Source: DAHUZL01 sp035533215
GTDB taxonomy: Bacteria > Chloroflexota > Dormibacteria > Aeolococcales > Bog-877
Length of the DNA: 64,000 bases
Direction of reading: 5' to 3'
Assembly: GCA_035533215.1 (NCBI GenBank)
Contig: DATLUG010000042.1
Span: forward strand, 22,964-86,963
The notes under the pieces were generated by a model. It did not search any database. It worked only from the letters and a program-made list of their open reading frames with translations, and had not been told where the DNA came from. Made by a program: the position numbers and the translations under genes. Position 1 is the stretch's first letter, and every line of letters starts with the position of its first letter. Of the stretch, positions 25,577 to 32,473 are shown piece after piece.

Positions 25577-26062
25577 ATGACGATCACGACACCGAAGGTG
25601 GCGGCGGTGATGACCCAGAGCGTCGTCACGGTGGGTCCGGATGCGACCGTGGCCGAGGTGGCGGAGATGCTCCACCGCCATCACATCACCGGGGTCCCGG
25701 TGGTGAACGACTACCTGGGGGTGGTCGGGGTGGTGAGCGAGTCGGACCTCATCGGCAAGCGGGGACGCACCGCCGGCGACATCATGACCGCGCCCGCCCG
25801 CACCATCGGGGAGGACGCCGCCCTGAGCGACGCGGCCGGGATCCTCCTCGAGGAGCGGATCCGGCGGCTGCCGGTGGTGCACAACGATCGGCTGGTGGGC
25901 CTGATCTCCCGCACCGACCTGGTGACCTTCTTCGCCCGCCATCAGTGGGTCTGCGGCGGGTGCGGGTCGGCGGTGCGGGGGCTGGAGCCACCCGCCGCCT
26001 GTCCCAACTGCGAGGCTCCGGCGCAGGGATTCCAGCTGGAGGACGCCGCTCCGGGGATGTGA
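25577..26062 (+). CDS. CBS-domain pair protein with C-terminal zinc ribbon
   Basis: A 161-residue protein with two tandem CBS motifs (a Bateman module): VAAVMTQSVVTVGPDATVAE to VSESDLIG (about 7-60), and AGDIMTAPARTIGEDAALSD to ISRTDLV (about 65-118). These usually bind adenosine nucleotides. A short zinc-ribbon follows: WVCGGCG and AACPNCEAP (about 125-150). The ribbon fused to CBS suggests a regulator contacting protein or nucleic acid in response to energy charge; that is inference. ATG 25577 was preferred because the upstream frame is Arg-rich, and GGAGG/GAGG lies upstream. It converges on glpX, 24 bp away. Confidence 0.85.
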   Translation: MTITTPKVAAVMTQSVVTVGPDATVAEVAEMLHRHHITGVPVVNDYLGVVGVVSESDLIGKRGRTAGDIMTAPARTIGEDAALSDAAGILLEERIRRLPVVHNDRLVGLISRTDLVTFFARHQWVCGGCGSAVRGLEPPAACPNCEAPAQGFQLEDAAPGM

Positions 26063-26086
26063 CCCCGGGGGCCGGGAAGGGATGGC

Positions 26087-27127
26087 TCAGGCGGGGGGGA
26101 CCGTCACCGGTGCCCGTTGGCGCAGCCGGCGGAGGTCGTGCACCGACTCGGTCCAGCGGATGGTCCCACTGTACGACCGCATCACCACCGACGAGGTCCG
26201 CACCTCCATCCCCGCGAAGCGGACCCCGGTCAGCATCTCCCCGTCGGTGATCCCGGTGGCGGCGAAGAAGATGTCGTGCCCACTGCAGAGGGCGGGCAGG
26301 TCGAGCACCCGGTCGGGATCGAGCCCCTCGTCAGCGACCAGCCGCCCCTCGTCGTCGTCGCGGGGCCAGAGGCGGCACTGCATGTCGCCGCCGATGCACT
26401 GCACCGCGCAGGCGGTCAGCACCGCCTCGGGGGCGCCCCCGATCCCGGCCAGGACGTCAACCCCACTGCGGTCCGGGAGCGCGGCCATCACCCCGCCGGC
26501 GACGTCGCCGTCGGTGATGAGCTTGACCCGGGCCCCGGCGGCGCGGATCTCGGCGAGCAGGCGTTCGTGGCGGGGGCGGTCGAGCACCACCACGGTGAGG
26601 TCGCCGACGTTGCGGCCCTCGGCCTCGGCGATGCGCTGCAGGTTGCGGTGGATGGGGTCGCGCAGGTCGATGGCGCCGCGGGCCCGCGGACCGACCACCA
26701 GCTTCTCCATGTAGGCGCAGTGGGTCTGGAAGAGCGAGCCCCGCTCGGCCAGCGCCACGGTGGCGATCCCGCCGGGCAGGCCGCGGGCCACCAGGCGGGT
26801 GCCGTCGATGGGGTCCACCGCGACGTCCACCTGCGGAGGGTTGCCGTTGCCCACCCGCTCGCCGATGTACAGCATCGGGGCCTGGTCCTTCTCGCCCTCG
26901 CCGATGCGGACGACCCCGTCCATGTCGACGAAAGACAGGGCGCGGCGCATCGACTCCACCGCCGCGCGGTCGGCGGCGATCTTGTCGTCGCGCCCCATCA
27001 GGCGGCCGGCCGCCATCGCCGCCCCCTCGGTGACCCGGACCAGCTCCAGGGCGAGGTTGCGGTCCATCGGGGTGCCGGGGTCGAGGTCGGGTGAGGGCCG
27101 GGTCGGCTCGTGGCTGGGATCGTCCAT
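26087..27127 (-). CDS. glpX: Fructose-1,6-bisphosphatase class II
   Basis: A 346-residue GlpX-type phosphatase that hydrolyses fructose-1,6-bisphosphate in gluconeogenesis. Metal and substrate motifs are visible: MDGVVRIGEGEKDQAPML (about 69-86), VDVAVDPIDGTRLVARG (about 99-115), and the C-terminal GHDIFFAATGITDGEMLTGV. Length and motif spacing are normal for the family. The ATG at 27127 has TATCGT eight bases upstream and no Shine-Dalgarno, so a leaderless transcript is likely; an ATG 20 codons later is an alternative start. It is convergent with the CBS gene and near pckA, consistent with a gluconeogenic neighbourhood. Confidence 0.94.
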   Translation of the reverse strand: MDDPSHEPTRPSPDLDPGTPMDRNLALELVRVTEGAAMAAGRLMGRDDKIAADRAAVESMRRALSFVDMDGVVRIGEGEKDQAPMLYIGERVGNGNPPQVDVAVDPIDGTRLVARGLPGGIATVALAERGSLFQTHCAYMEKLVVGPRARGAIDLRDPIHRNLQRIAEAEGRNVGDLTVVVLDRPRHERLLAEIRAAGARVKLITDGDVAGGVMAALPDRSGVDVLAGIGGAPEAVLTACAVQCIGGDMQCRLWPRDDDEGRLVADEGLDPDRVLDLPALCSGHDIFFAATGITDGEMLTGVRFAGMEVRTSSVVMRSYSGTIRWTESVHDLRRLRQRAPVTVPPA

Positions 27128-27135
27128 GGCCGGGG

Positions 27136-27141
27136 ACGATA
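27136..27141 (-). promoter_or_regulatory. -10-like box eight bases before glpX
   Basis: TATCGT on the minus strand lies 8 nt before the glpX ATG, a spacing that would place the transcript start at or next to the start codon. Confidence 0.4.
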
Positions 27142-27211
27142 CGCCGGGGCGGCGCCGGCGGTGCCGAGCCCTCCCCGCTTCGGGCGGGCTCGGTCGCCGC
27201 CCGCCTCTCGC

Positions 27212-28861
27212 TCAGGCGGCGCCCACCACCCCGGCGGCGCCGCCGTCAGCCCGGGCCGGGGCGGGCGACCGCCCCCGCACCCCCAGCGCCACCACCGCGG
27301 CCAGGACCAGGACCGTGATCGGCAGGAGGAGCGTCGGTCGCATGGCGTCGACGAAGGCGTTCACGAACACGCCGTGGGCCAGCGACCGCAGCAGGGCCAC
27401 CGTGGCGCTGGCGGTCCCTCCCGGCACCGGCAGGGCCCCCCCGGTCTGCCCGGCGCCGATCTCCAGCCCGTGCCGGGCCGCCCGGGCGAACTGGGCCACG
27501 AAGTGGCCGGCGAACGCGGCCGGCAGGCGGCCCGCGGCCGCCTCCGCCCGGTGGTGGAGCGCCACCGCGAGCCGATTCTGCAGCAGCGCCCCCACGCCGG
27601 CGCTGGCGATCACCGCTCCCAGCTCCTGGATGGTGTTGAGGACCCCGGACGCCACTCCGCCGAGCTCGGGCCGGATGTTGCGGGTGGCCACGCTGAACAC
27701 CGGCCCCCAGATGCAGCCCATGCCGACCCCGCTCACCACGAGCCCGGGCACCAGCGACCAGCGGCCGGAGTCGGCCTGGACGTCCCAGGCGATGAAGGCT
27801 GACCCGGCGGCCAGCAGCAGCAGCCCCGGGACCAGCAGCCATTTGGGGTCCAGCCGCTGGCCCGCCGGCCCGTTGGCCGCGCCGGAGCTGAGGAACATCG
27901 CCGCCGGCTGCACCGCGATGGTGAGGCCGGCCGCGATCGCGCTGAGACCGAGGATCGACTGGTAGTAGATGGTGAGCGGCAGGTAGAGTCCGACGATCGC
28001 GAAGCCCATCGCGCACAGCACCAGCGCCATCAGGGTGAAGTTGCGGTCGCGGAACACCGCGAAAGCGAGCAGGGGTTCGCCCCCCTGGCGGCGCGCCTGG
28101 TGGACGACGAAGACCGCCAGGAGCACAGCGCCGGCGGCAAGGATCAGGGGGATGCTGAGAATCCCGGTCACGGTCCCCCAGGCGTACCGCTGACCCTCGA
28201 TCAGCCCGAACACGAGGCAGAACAGCGAGCCGGTCACCAGCGCGACGCCGGCCAGGTCCAGCCGGTGTCGCCGACCCGGTCGGAGGTCGGGGACCAGCCG
28301 CAGGGTCGCGACCACGAGCGCGAGGCCCACCGGGACGTTGACGAAGAAGATCCAGCGCCAGCCGAAGTTGGTCACGAGGAAGCCGCCCAGGGTGGGCCCG
28401 GCCATGACCGCCAGACCGGCCAGGATGCCGTAGACGGCGAACACCGGGGCGCGGCGCTCCGCCGGAAAGAGGGTCAGGATGATGGCCATCGTCTGCGGGG
28501 CCAGCAGTGCGGCCCCGATCCCCTGCAGGGCCCGGGCGGCGATGAGCTGGTCGGCGGACGGGGCCGTTCCGCTGAACGCCGAGGCGGCCACGAACACCAA
28601 GAGCCCGGTGACAAAGAGCGTCCGCGGCCCAACGATGTCGCCGAGTCGGCCAGCGGTGATGAGGAGCACCGCGTAGGCGAGGCTGTACCCGTTCAGCATC
28701 CAGAGCACCTGGTCGAGGCTGGCGTGGACGCCGTCGACCAGCCGCGGAATGGCGATGTTGACGATGGTGAGGTCGAGCAGGGTCATGAAGGTGCCCAGCG
28801 CGAGGACCACCAGGACCACCCACGGGTTGGTGCGGCGATCGGCGGGGGCGGTGACGGTCAC
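27212..28861 (-). CDS. MFS efflux transporter, DHA2 (EmrB/QacA) type, 14 TM segments
   Basis: A 549-residue membrane transporter exporting drugs or other amphiphiles with proton exchange. About fourteen hydrophobic helices are visible. Motif A-like and DHA2 signatures include LGTFMTLLDLTIVNIAIPRL (TM1), SLAYAVLLITAGRLGDIVGP (loop 2-3) and the motif C-like region near VFAVYGILAGLAVMAGPTLG (TM5). A long periplasmic loop before the last helix is usual for the 14-TM group. GTG 28861 lies 7 bp after the padR stop, with GGAGGAGTGA upstream, so the two genes are co-transcribed. The substrate is not readable; PadR control suggests induction by a toxic small molecule. Confidence 0.92.
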   Translation of the reverse strand: MTVTAPADRRTNPWVVLVVLALGTFMTLLDLTIVNIAIPRLVDGVHASLDQVLWMLNGYSLAYAVLLITAGRLGDIVGPRTLFVTGLLVFVAASAFSGTAPSADQLIAARALQGIGAALLAPQTMAIILTLFPAERRAPVFAVYGILAGLAVMAGPTLGGFLVTNFGWRWIFFVNVPVGLALVVATLRLVPDLRPGRRHRLDLAGVALVTGSLFCLVFGLIEGQRYAWGTVTGILSIPLILAAGAVLLAVFVVHQARRQGGEPLLAFAVFRDRNFTLMALVLCAMGFAIVGLYLPLTIYYQSILGLSAIAAGLTIAVQPAAMFLSSGAANGPAGQRLDPKWLLVPGLLLLAAGSAFIAWDVQADSGRWSLVPGLVVSGVGMGCIWGPVFSVATRNIRPELGGVASGVLNTIQELGAVIASAGVGALLQNRLAVALHHRAEAAAGRLPAAFAGHFVAQFARAARHGLEIGAGQTGGALPVPGGTASATVALLRSLAHGVFVNAFVDAMRPTLLLPITVLVLAAVVALGVRGRSPAPARADGGAAGVVGAA

Positions 28862-28868
28862 GATGGGT

Positions 28869-29534
28869 TCACTCCTCCGGTACGGGGGGCGCCGACGTCG
28901 GATGGGCGGCGGGGAGCCCGGGGGCGCGCGGGTCGTCGGCGGGAGCCGGGTGGGTCGCCTGGAACTCCCGCCACAGCGAGAGGCCGTCCAGGGTTCCGGT
29001 GCCGATCTCGGAAGCCAGCGCGCGGATGAAGGTGAGCTCGGCCTGCTTGAGGGCGAAGCCATAGTCGGCCTCGACCCGGAACAGGCGCGGGATGTCGATC
29101 TGCGCGACCAGCTCCCGGTGGGCGGCCAGCTCGGTCTCGAGGCGGCGGGCGCGGCCCTCCAGCAGCTCGACCACCGTCTCAGGGGGGAGGACGGGCATCA
29201 GCGACAGCCCTGCCTCGAACCGCGAGTACTCCTTCGCCGGGGTGCCGACCAGCTCCGACATCCACTCGATCAGGCGCTGCCGGCCGGCCTCACCGATCCG
29301 GTACACGGTCCGCTCCGGGCGGCGCCCGTCCCGCTCGGTCTCCTTGGGGACGATGAGCCCCAGCCGCTGAAGCGTGTCCACCACGGTGTAGAGCGAGCCG
29401 TAGTTGAGCTTGATGCTCTCGTGCTTGGCCCGGGTTCGCAGGGTGGTGGCGACCTCGTACGGGTGCATCGGCCGCTCGTACAGGCATGCCAGCACCGCCA
29501 GCGCCAGGGGATTGGCCAGCCTCGGGGACGCCAC
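28869..29534 (-). CDS. PadR-family transcriptional repressor
   Basis: A cytoplasmic repressor of about 221 residues with an N-terminal winged helix. ALAVLACLYERPMHPYEVAT and LNYGSLYTVVDTLQRLGLIV form the DNA-binding part (about 10-55), and RPERTVYRIGEAGRQRL is the wing. The C-terminal helices (about 90-190) form the dimerisation domain typical of PadR-s2 proteins. I prefer GTG 29534, which has GGAGG four bases upstream, because the in-frame ATGs at 29564 and 29576 lie inside the predicted operator and -10 region. It probably represses itself and the MFS gene that follows 7 bp downstream. Confidence 0.9.
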   Translation of the reverse strand: MASPRLANPLALAVLACLYERPMHPYEVATTLRTRAKHESIKLNYGSLYTVVDTLQRLGLIVPKETERDGRRPERTVYRIGEAGRQRLIEWMSELVGTPAKEYSRFEAGLSLMPVLPPETVVELLEGRARRLETELAAHRELVAQIDIPRLFRVEADYGFALKQAELTFIRALASEIGTGTLDGLSLWREFQATHPAPADDPRAPGLPAAHPTSAPPVPEE

Positions 29535-29558
29535 CGCACCTCCAGGTTGCAGGATATT

Positions 29559-29580
29559 CGTCATGGAGTATTCCATGACG
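29559..29580 (-). promoter_or_regulatory. Predicted PadR operator overlapping its own promoter
   Basis: A palindrome with perfect 9-bp arms, CGTCATGGA and TCCATGACG, around a 4-bp centre. On the minus strand its centre supplies AATACT as a -10 box, with TTGCCG about 17 bp upstream as -35. A repressor bound here would block transcription of padR and the MFS gene. Confidence 0.65.
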
Positions 29581-29679
29581 TGAACCGTCCGGCAAGGGTC
29601 CGGGACCGGGCGGGGGCGGCCACCGCCCCCCGACCCGCCCTGGCGCCACCAGGCGCTGGGCGACTCCGGCCTCGGGCGG

Positions 29680-30345
29680 CTACGCGCCGGCCCGGAAGGC
29701 CTGGTCCCAGAAGCGACACTCGAAGTCCAGCGCGGTGCCGAAGGCCTGTCGCATCCGGTCGCGCCGGCGGGCCCGGGCTCCGTCGCCGAGCCGGTCCACC
29801 AGCCGGCGCGCCCACGACGCCAGGTCCGCGAAGTCGGGGTCGGCGTAGGTGACCGCCACCCGCCGGAGGAGGGGCTGGGTCGGCAGACCCGCCCGGGCGA
29901 GGTCGGCGCCGATCTCGGCGTAGCTCCACAGGCAGGGAAGGAGGGCCGAGGCCGCCTCCGCGAACGTGGCCACCCCGGCGACTCGCAGGAGGAAGCCCGT
30001 GTAGGCCGCCGTCACGGGACTCGCCATGGTCGCCTCCAGCTCGTCCGGTGCGATCCCCATCGCCTCGCCCAGCCCCCGGTGGAGCGCCATCTCCCCCTCC
30101 AGGGTGGCGTGGGCGGCCGCCACCAGCCGGGTCGCGGTGCCGAGGTCGGGGGCACGGCTGCCGGCGCGCGCCAGCGCCCGGGCGTAGCCGTCGAGGAAGC
30201 GAAAATCCTGCCGCGCCCACGCCTCCAGCTGCGCGGGGGAGAGGGTGCCGTCGCCGAGGGCCGCGACGAAGGGGTGGCACCGGCACGCGTCCCACACGGC
30301 CGCGACGTCGAGGCGCAGGGCGTCACTGAAGCGAGGCGCGGACAC
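29680..30345 (-). CDS. tenA: TenA/thiaminase II family protein
   Basis: A 221-residue all-alpha protein of the TenA family, which hydrolyses aminopyrimidine thiamine breakdown products for salvage. Family segments are HPFVAALGDGTLSPAQLEAW, DFRFLDGYARALARAGSRAP and ALLPCLWSYAEIGADL; the Cys in PCLWSY corresponds to the usual active-site nucleophile near residue 135. The C-terminal segment FECRFWDQAF carries the conserved catalytic Glu region. Start GTG 30345 has no strong Shine-Dalgarno. No thiamine biosynthesis genes or TPP riboswitch are visible beside it, so it seems to be transcribed alone. Confidence 0.88.
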   Translation of the reverse strand: MSAPRFSDALRLDVAAVWDACRCHPFVAALGDGTLSPAQLEAWARQDFRFLDGYARALARAGSRAPDLGTATRLVAAAHATLEGEMALHRGLGEAMGIAPDELEATMASPVTAAYTGFLLRVAGVATFAEAASALLPCLWSYAEIGADLARAGLPTQPLLRRVAVTYADPDFADLASWARRLVDRLGDGARARRRDRMRQAFGTALDFECRFWDQAFRAGA

Positions 30346-30714
30346 CGCGCCACTGTAGGCGGCCCGGTGGGCGCGGCGGCTCCGCCACGTCGTAACCCGC
30401 CGCGGGCTGGGGACGCCGCCCGCTGCGGCGACGCCGGGGAACGTCCGCCGCGGTCGGCCCCGAGTGCCGCCCCGTCGCCGCCGTCCTCAGCCTGGTCGCG
30501 GCCGCCGGCCCTCGGCCTGTCCGGGCCGGGCGCGGTGGTCGAGGCCAGCCGTGCTGCCACCTCGTGTCTGCCTCGGCGTCGGCAGCGCTCCCGACGGCGG
30601 CGGCCGCGGCGGTGACGGCGACAGCGCCGACCGGGCCCTGCACCAAGCCGAACAGGTCGCCGCCGTGTCACCTCCCGGCTCCCCCCGGCCGGCCGCCGGC
30701 TGTGCGGACCGGTG
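30346..30714. other. Intergenic stretch, nothing recognised
   Basis: About 370 bp of Pro/Arg-biased sequence between divergent tenA and the DUF971 gene. No gene, RNA or terminator is supported until the -10 box at 30716. Confidence 0.45.
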
Positions 30715-30715
30715 C

Positions 30716-30721
30716 TAGGCT
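30716..30721 (+). promoter_or_regulatory. Extended -10 box giving a leaderless DUF971 transcript
   Basis: TGCTAGGCT contains an extended -10 (TAGGCT at 30716-30721). The GTG start follows after exactly 6 nt, so the transcript should begin at the start codon. Confidence 0.6.
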
Positions 30722-30727
30722 GACCCG

Positions 30728-31069
30728 GTGGTCCCCCCCGCCGAGCTCGCCCGCCCCACCCCCAGCGCCTTCGCGTACGACGAGCGAGCGCTGGCGCTGG
30801 TGGTCACCTGGGCCGACGGGCCGGTCCACCGGATCCGCTTCGCCGACCTGCGCCGAGCCTGCCCGTGCGCGGTCTGCAAGGGCGAGATGGGGCGCCCCGG
30901 CCGCTTCGACCAGGAGCCGAGCCTGCGGCCCGGGGAGGACGACCTCGTGACGATCGAGCTGGTGGGGCAGTACGCGGTCGGCGCCGAGTGGCGCGACGGA
31001 CACCGGACCGGCATCTACAGCTTCGAGCGCCTCCGCCAGCTCGGCGACCGGCTGAGCACGGGGTCGTGA
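30728..31069 (+). CDS. DUF971 (GBBH-like N-terminal domain) protein
   Basis: A 113-residue single-domain protein of the DUF971 family. FAYDERALALVVTWADGPVH is the typical opening, followed by the cysteine pair CPCAVCKGE (about 45-53) and VGQYAVGAEWRDGHRTGIYS near the end. The CPC/C set may bind zinc. The domain also occurs at the N-terminus of gamma-butyrobetaine hydroxylase and alone in bacteria, where one proposed role is in Fe-S or Mrp-linked assembly. GTG 30728 lies 6 nt after a -10 box. The stop overlaps the amidase start by 4 nt (GTGA), so both are co-translated. Confidence 0.87.
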   Translation: MVPPAELARPTPSAFAYDERALALVVTWADGPVHRIRFADLRRACPCAVCKGEMGRPGRFDQEPSLRPGEDDLVTIELVGQYAVGAEWRDGHRTGIYSFERLRQLGDRLSTGS

Positions 31070-31914
31070 GCGAGCCGCTCACGCTCCTCGCCGTCCACGC
31101 CCACCCCGACGACGAGGTCACCGGCACCGGTGGGGTGCTGGCACGGTACGGCGACGAGGGGGTGCGCACCGTTGTGGTCACCTGCACCGGCGGCGAGCTC
31201 GGCGACGGCCCCGATGGGATGCATCCCCATCAGCCCGGCCACGACCCCGACGCGGTCGCCCGCCTCCGGCGAGCGGAGCTCGAGACGTCGTGCCGGGTCC
31301 TCGGCGTGGGCACCCTGGTCCGGCTCGGCTACCGCGACTCGGGGATGATGGGCTGGCCGGAGAACGAGGATCCGCGAAGCTTCTGGCGAGCCCCGCTGGC
31401 GCCGGCGGTGGAGCGGGTGGGGGCCCTGCTCGAAGCCCACCGACCCCAAGTGGTGATCACCTACGATCCCCAGGGGGGCTACGGCCATCCCGACCACATC
31501 CAGGCCCACCGGGTCGCGGTGGCGGCGGTGCAGGCCGCCGGCCGACCGGTCCGGCTCTGCTACACGGCCTGGCCGCGATCCTGGTTCGCGCGCTGGATCC
31601 GCGAGGCGCCGCGCTGGGGGATCGACCTCTCGGAGTGGTTCGAGGATGGCCCGCCAACCGACCCGCCCCCGGGCACGCCCGACGAGGACGTCGGCTACGT
31701 CGTCGACATCGGGACTGTGGTGGAGCGCAAGCGCCAGGCCCTGCTCGCGCACGGCAGCCAGTCCGACAACGGGCTCTGGCTGCGGATGCCGGCGGAGGCG
31801 TTCCACACCGAGATGGGGCGCGAGGCCTTCGTGGCGGTCGACCCCGCCACCCTCGCGGTCCAAGCGCCCGACGGCGAGGGCCCCCAGCCCGACCTCTTCG
31901 CCGGCCTAGCCTGA
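31066..31914 (+). CDS. LmbE/PIG-L family deacetylase, mycothiol S-conjugate amidase (Mca)-like
   Basis: A 282-residue zinc hydrolase. The metal motif AHPDDEVTGTGGVLARY is at about 11-27, and the third ligand His lies in YGHPDHIQAHRVAV (about 144-157). Length and the segments GYRDSGMMGWPENEDPRSFW and SQSDNGLWLRMPAEAF match Mca and MshB, which cleave mycothiol conjugates or GlcNAc-inositol. Mca is the better fit from total length, but the two are hard to separate by eye. It would act in electrophile detoxification in the cytoplasm. It is translationally coupled to DUF971 upstream. This is the main hint that the organism makes mycothiol or a related thiol. Confidence 0.82.
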   Translation: MSEPLTLLAVHAHPDDEVTGTGGVLARYGDEGVRTVVVTCTGGELGDGPDGMHPHQPGHDPDAVARLRRAELETSCRVLGVGTLVRLGYRDSGMMGWPENEDPRSFWRAPLAPAVERVGALLEAHRPQVVITYDPQGGYGHPDHIQAHRVAVAAVQAAGRPVRLCYTAWPRSWFARWIREAPRWGIDLSEWFEDGPPTDPPPGTPDEDVGYVVDIGTVVERKRQALLAHGSQSDNGLWLRMPAEAFHTEMGREAFVAVDPATLAVQAPDGEGPQPDLFAGLA

Positions 31915-31927
31915 CGCGGCGCCCGCC

Positions 31928-32347
31928 TCAGGCGGGCGGAGCCGGGATGCGGTCGGGAGCGGCGTCGAGCAGGCGCCGGAGCATGGCCGCCACCACGGTG
32001 GGCTTGAAGGGTTTCAGGACCACTGGCACGGCGGCGTCCCGGCAGCGCGCCTGGGCGGCGGTGTCGCGCTGCTCCGGCATCAGCACCACCCCCGCCCGCG
32101 GGCGCCATGGCGCCGCATCGACGCGACCCGCCAGCGCGCATCCGTCCTCGTCGAGGGTGACGTCGCTGAGCAGGAGGTCGACATCGCCCGCCCGCAGCAG
32201 CGCCTCGGCGGCGGCGACGGTGCGCACCCAGGTGACCCGATGCCCCTCCATCCGAAGCTTGAACTCCAGGATGCGGCCGATCATCGGTTCGTCCTCGACG
32301 AGGACGATGTACGCAGCGTCCGCGGCGGGTGGCGGCGGACCCTGCAC
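31928..32347 (-). CDS. Single-domain response regulator receiver
   Basis: A 139-residue protein consisting of one CheY-like receiver. IVLVEDEPMIGRILEFKLRM carries the acidic pocket, VDLLLSDVTLDEDG contains the phospho-acceptor Asp (about residue 62), and VPVVLKPFKPTVVAAML supplies the conserved Lys near 111. The usual Thr/Ser switch position is within GVVLMPEQRD and looks unconventional. There is no output domain and no neighbouring histidine kinase. GTG 32347 is the likely start because the longer upstream frame is Arg/Pro-rich. It faces away from the RodA-PBP gene and ends 13 bp from the amidase stop. Confidence 0.8.
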   Translation of the reverse strand: MQGPPPPAADAAYIVLVEDEPMIGRILEFKLRMEGHRVTWVRTVAAAEALLRAGDVDLLLSDVTLDEDGCALAGRVDAAPWRPRAGVVLMPEQRDTAAQARCRDAAVPVVLKPFKPTVVAAMLRRLLDAAPDRIPAPPA

Positions 32348-32473
32348 GGGCGTGGAGTCTACCCGCGTCGGCGCCGATCGGCGGCGGGGCCGGCGCCGGG
32401 GGTGCGGTAGCATGGGCGAGGCGCGGGGTCGCGGCGACCGCGGAACAGCGGCCCGCCCCGCCGGTGGAGTCCC

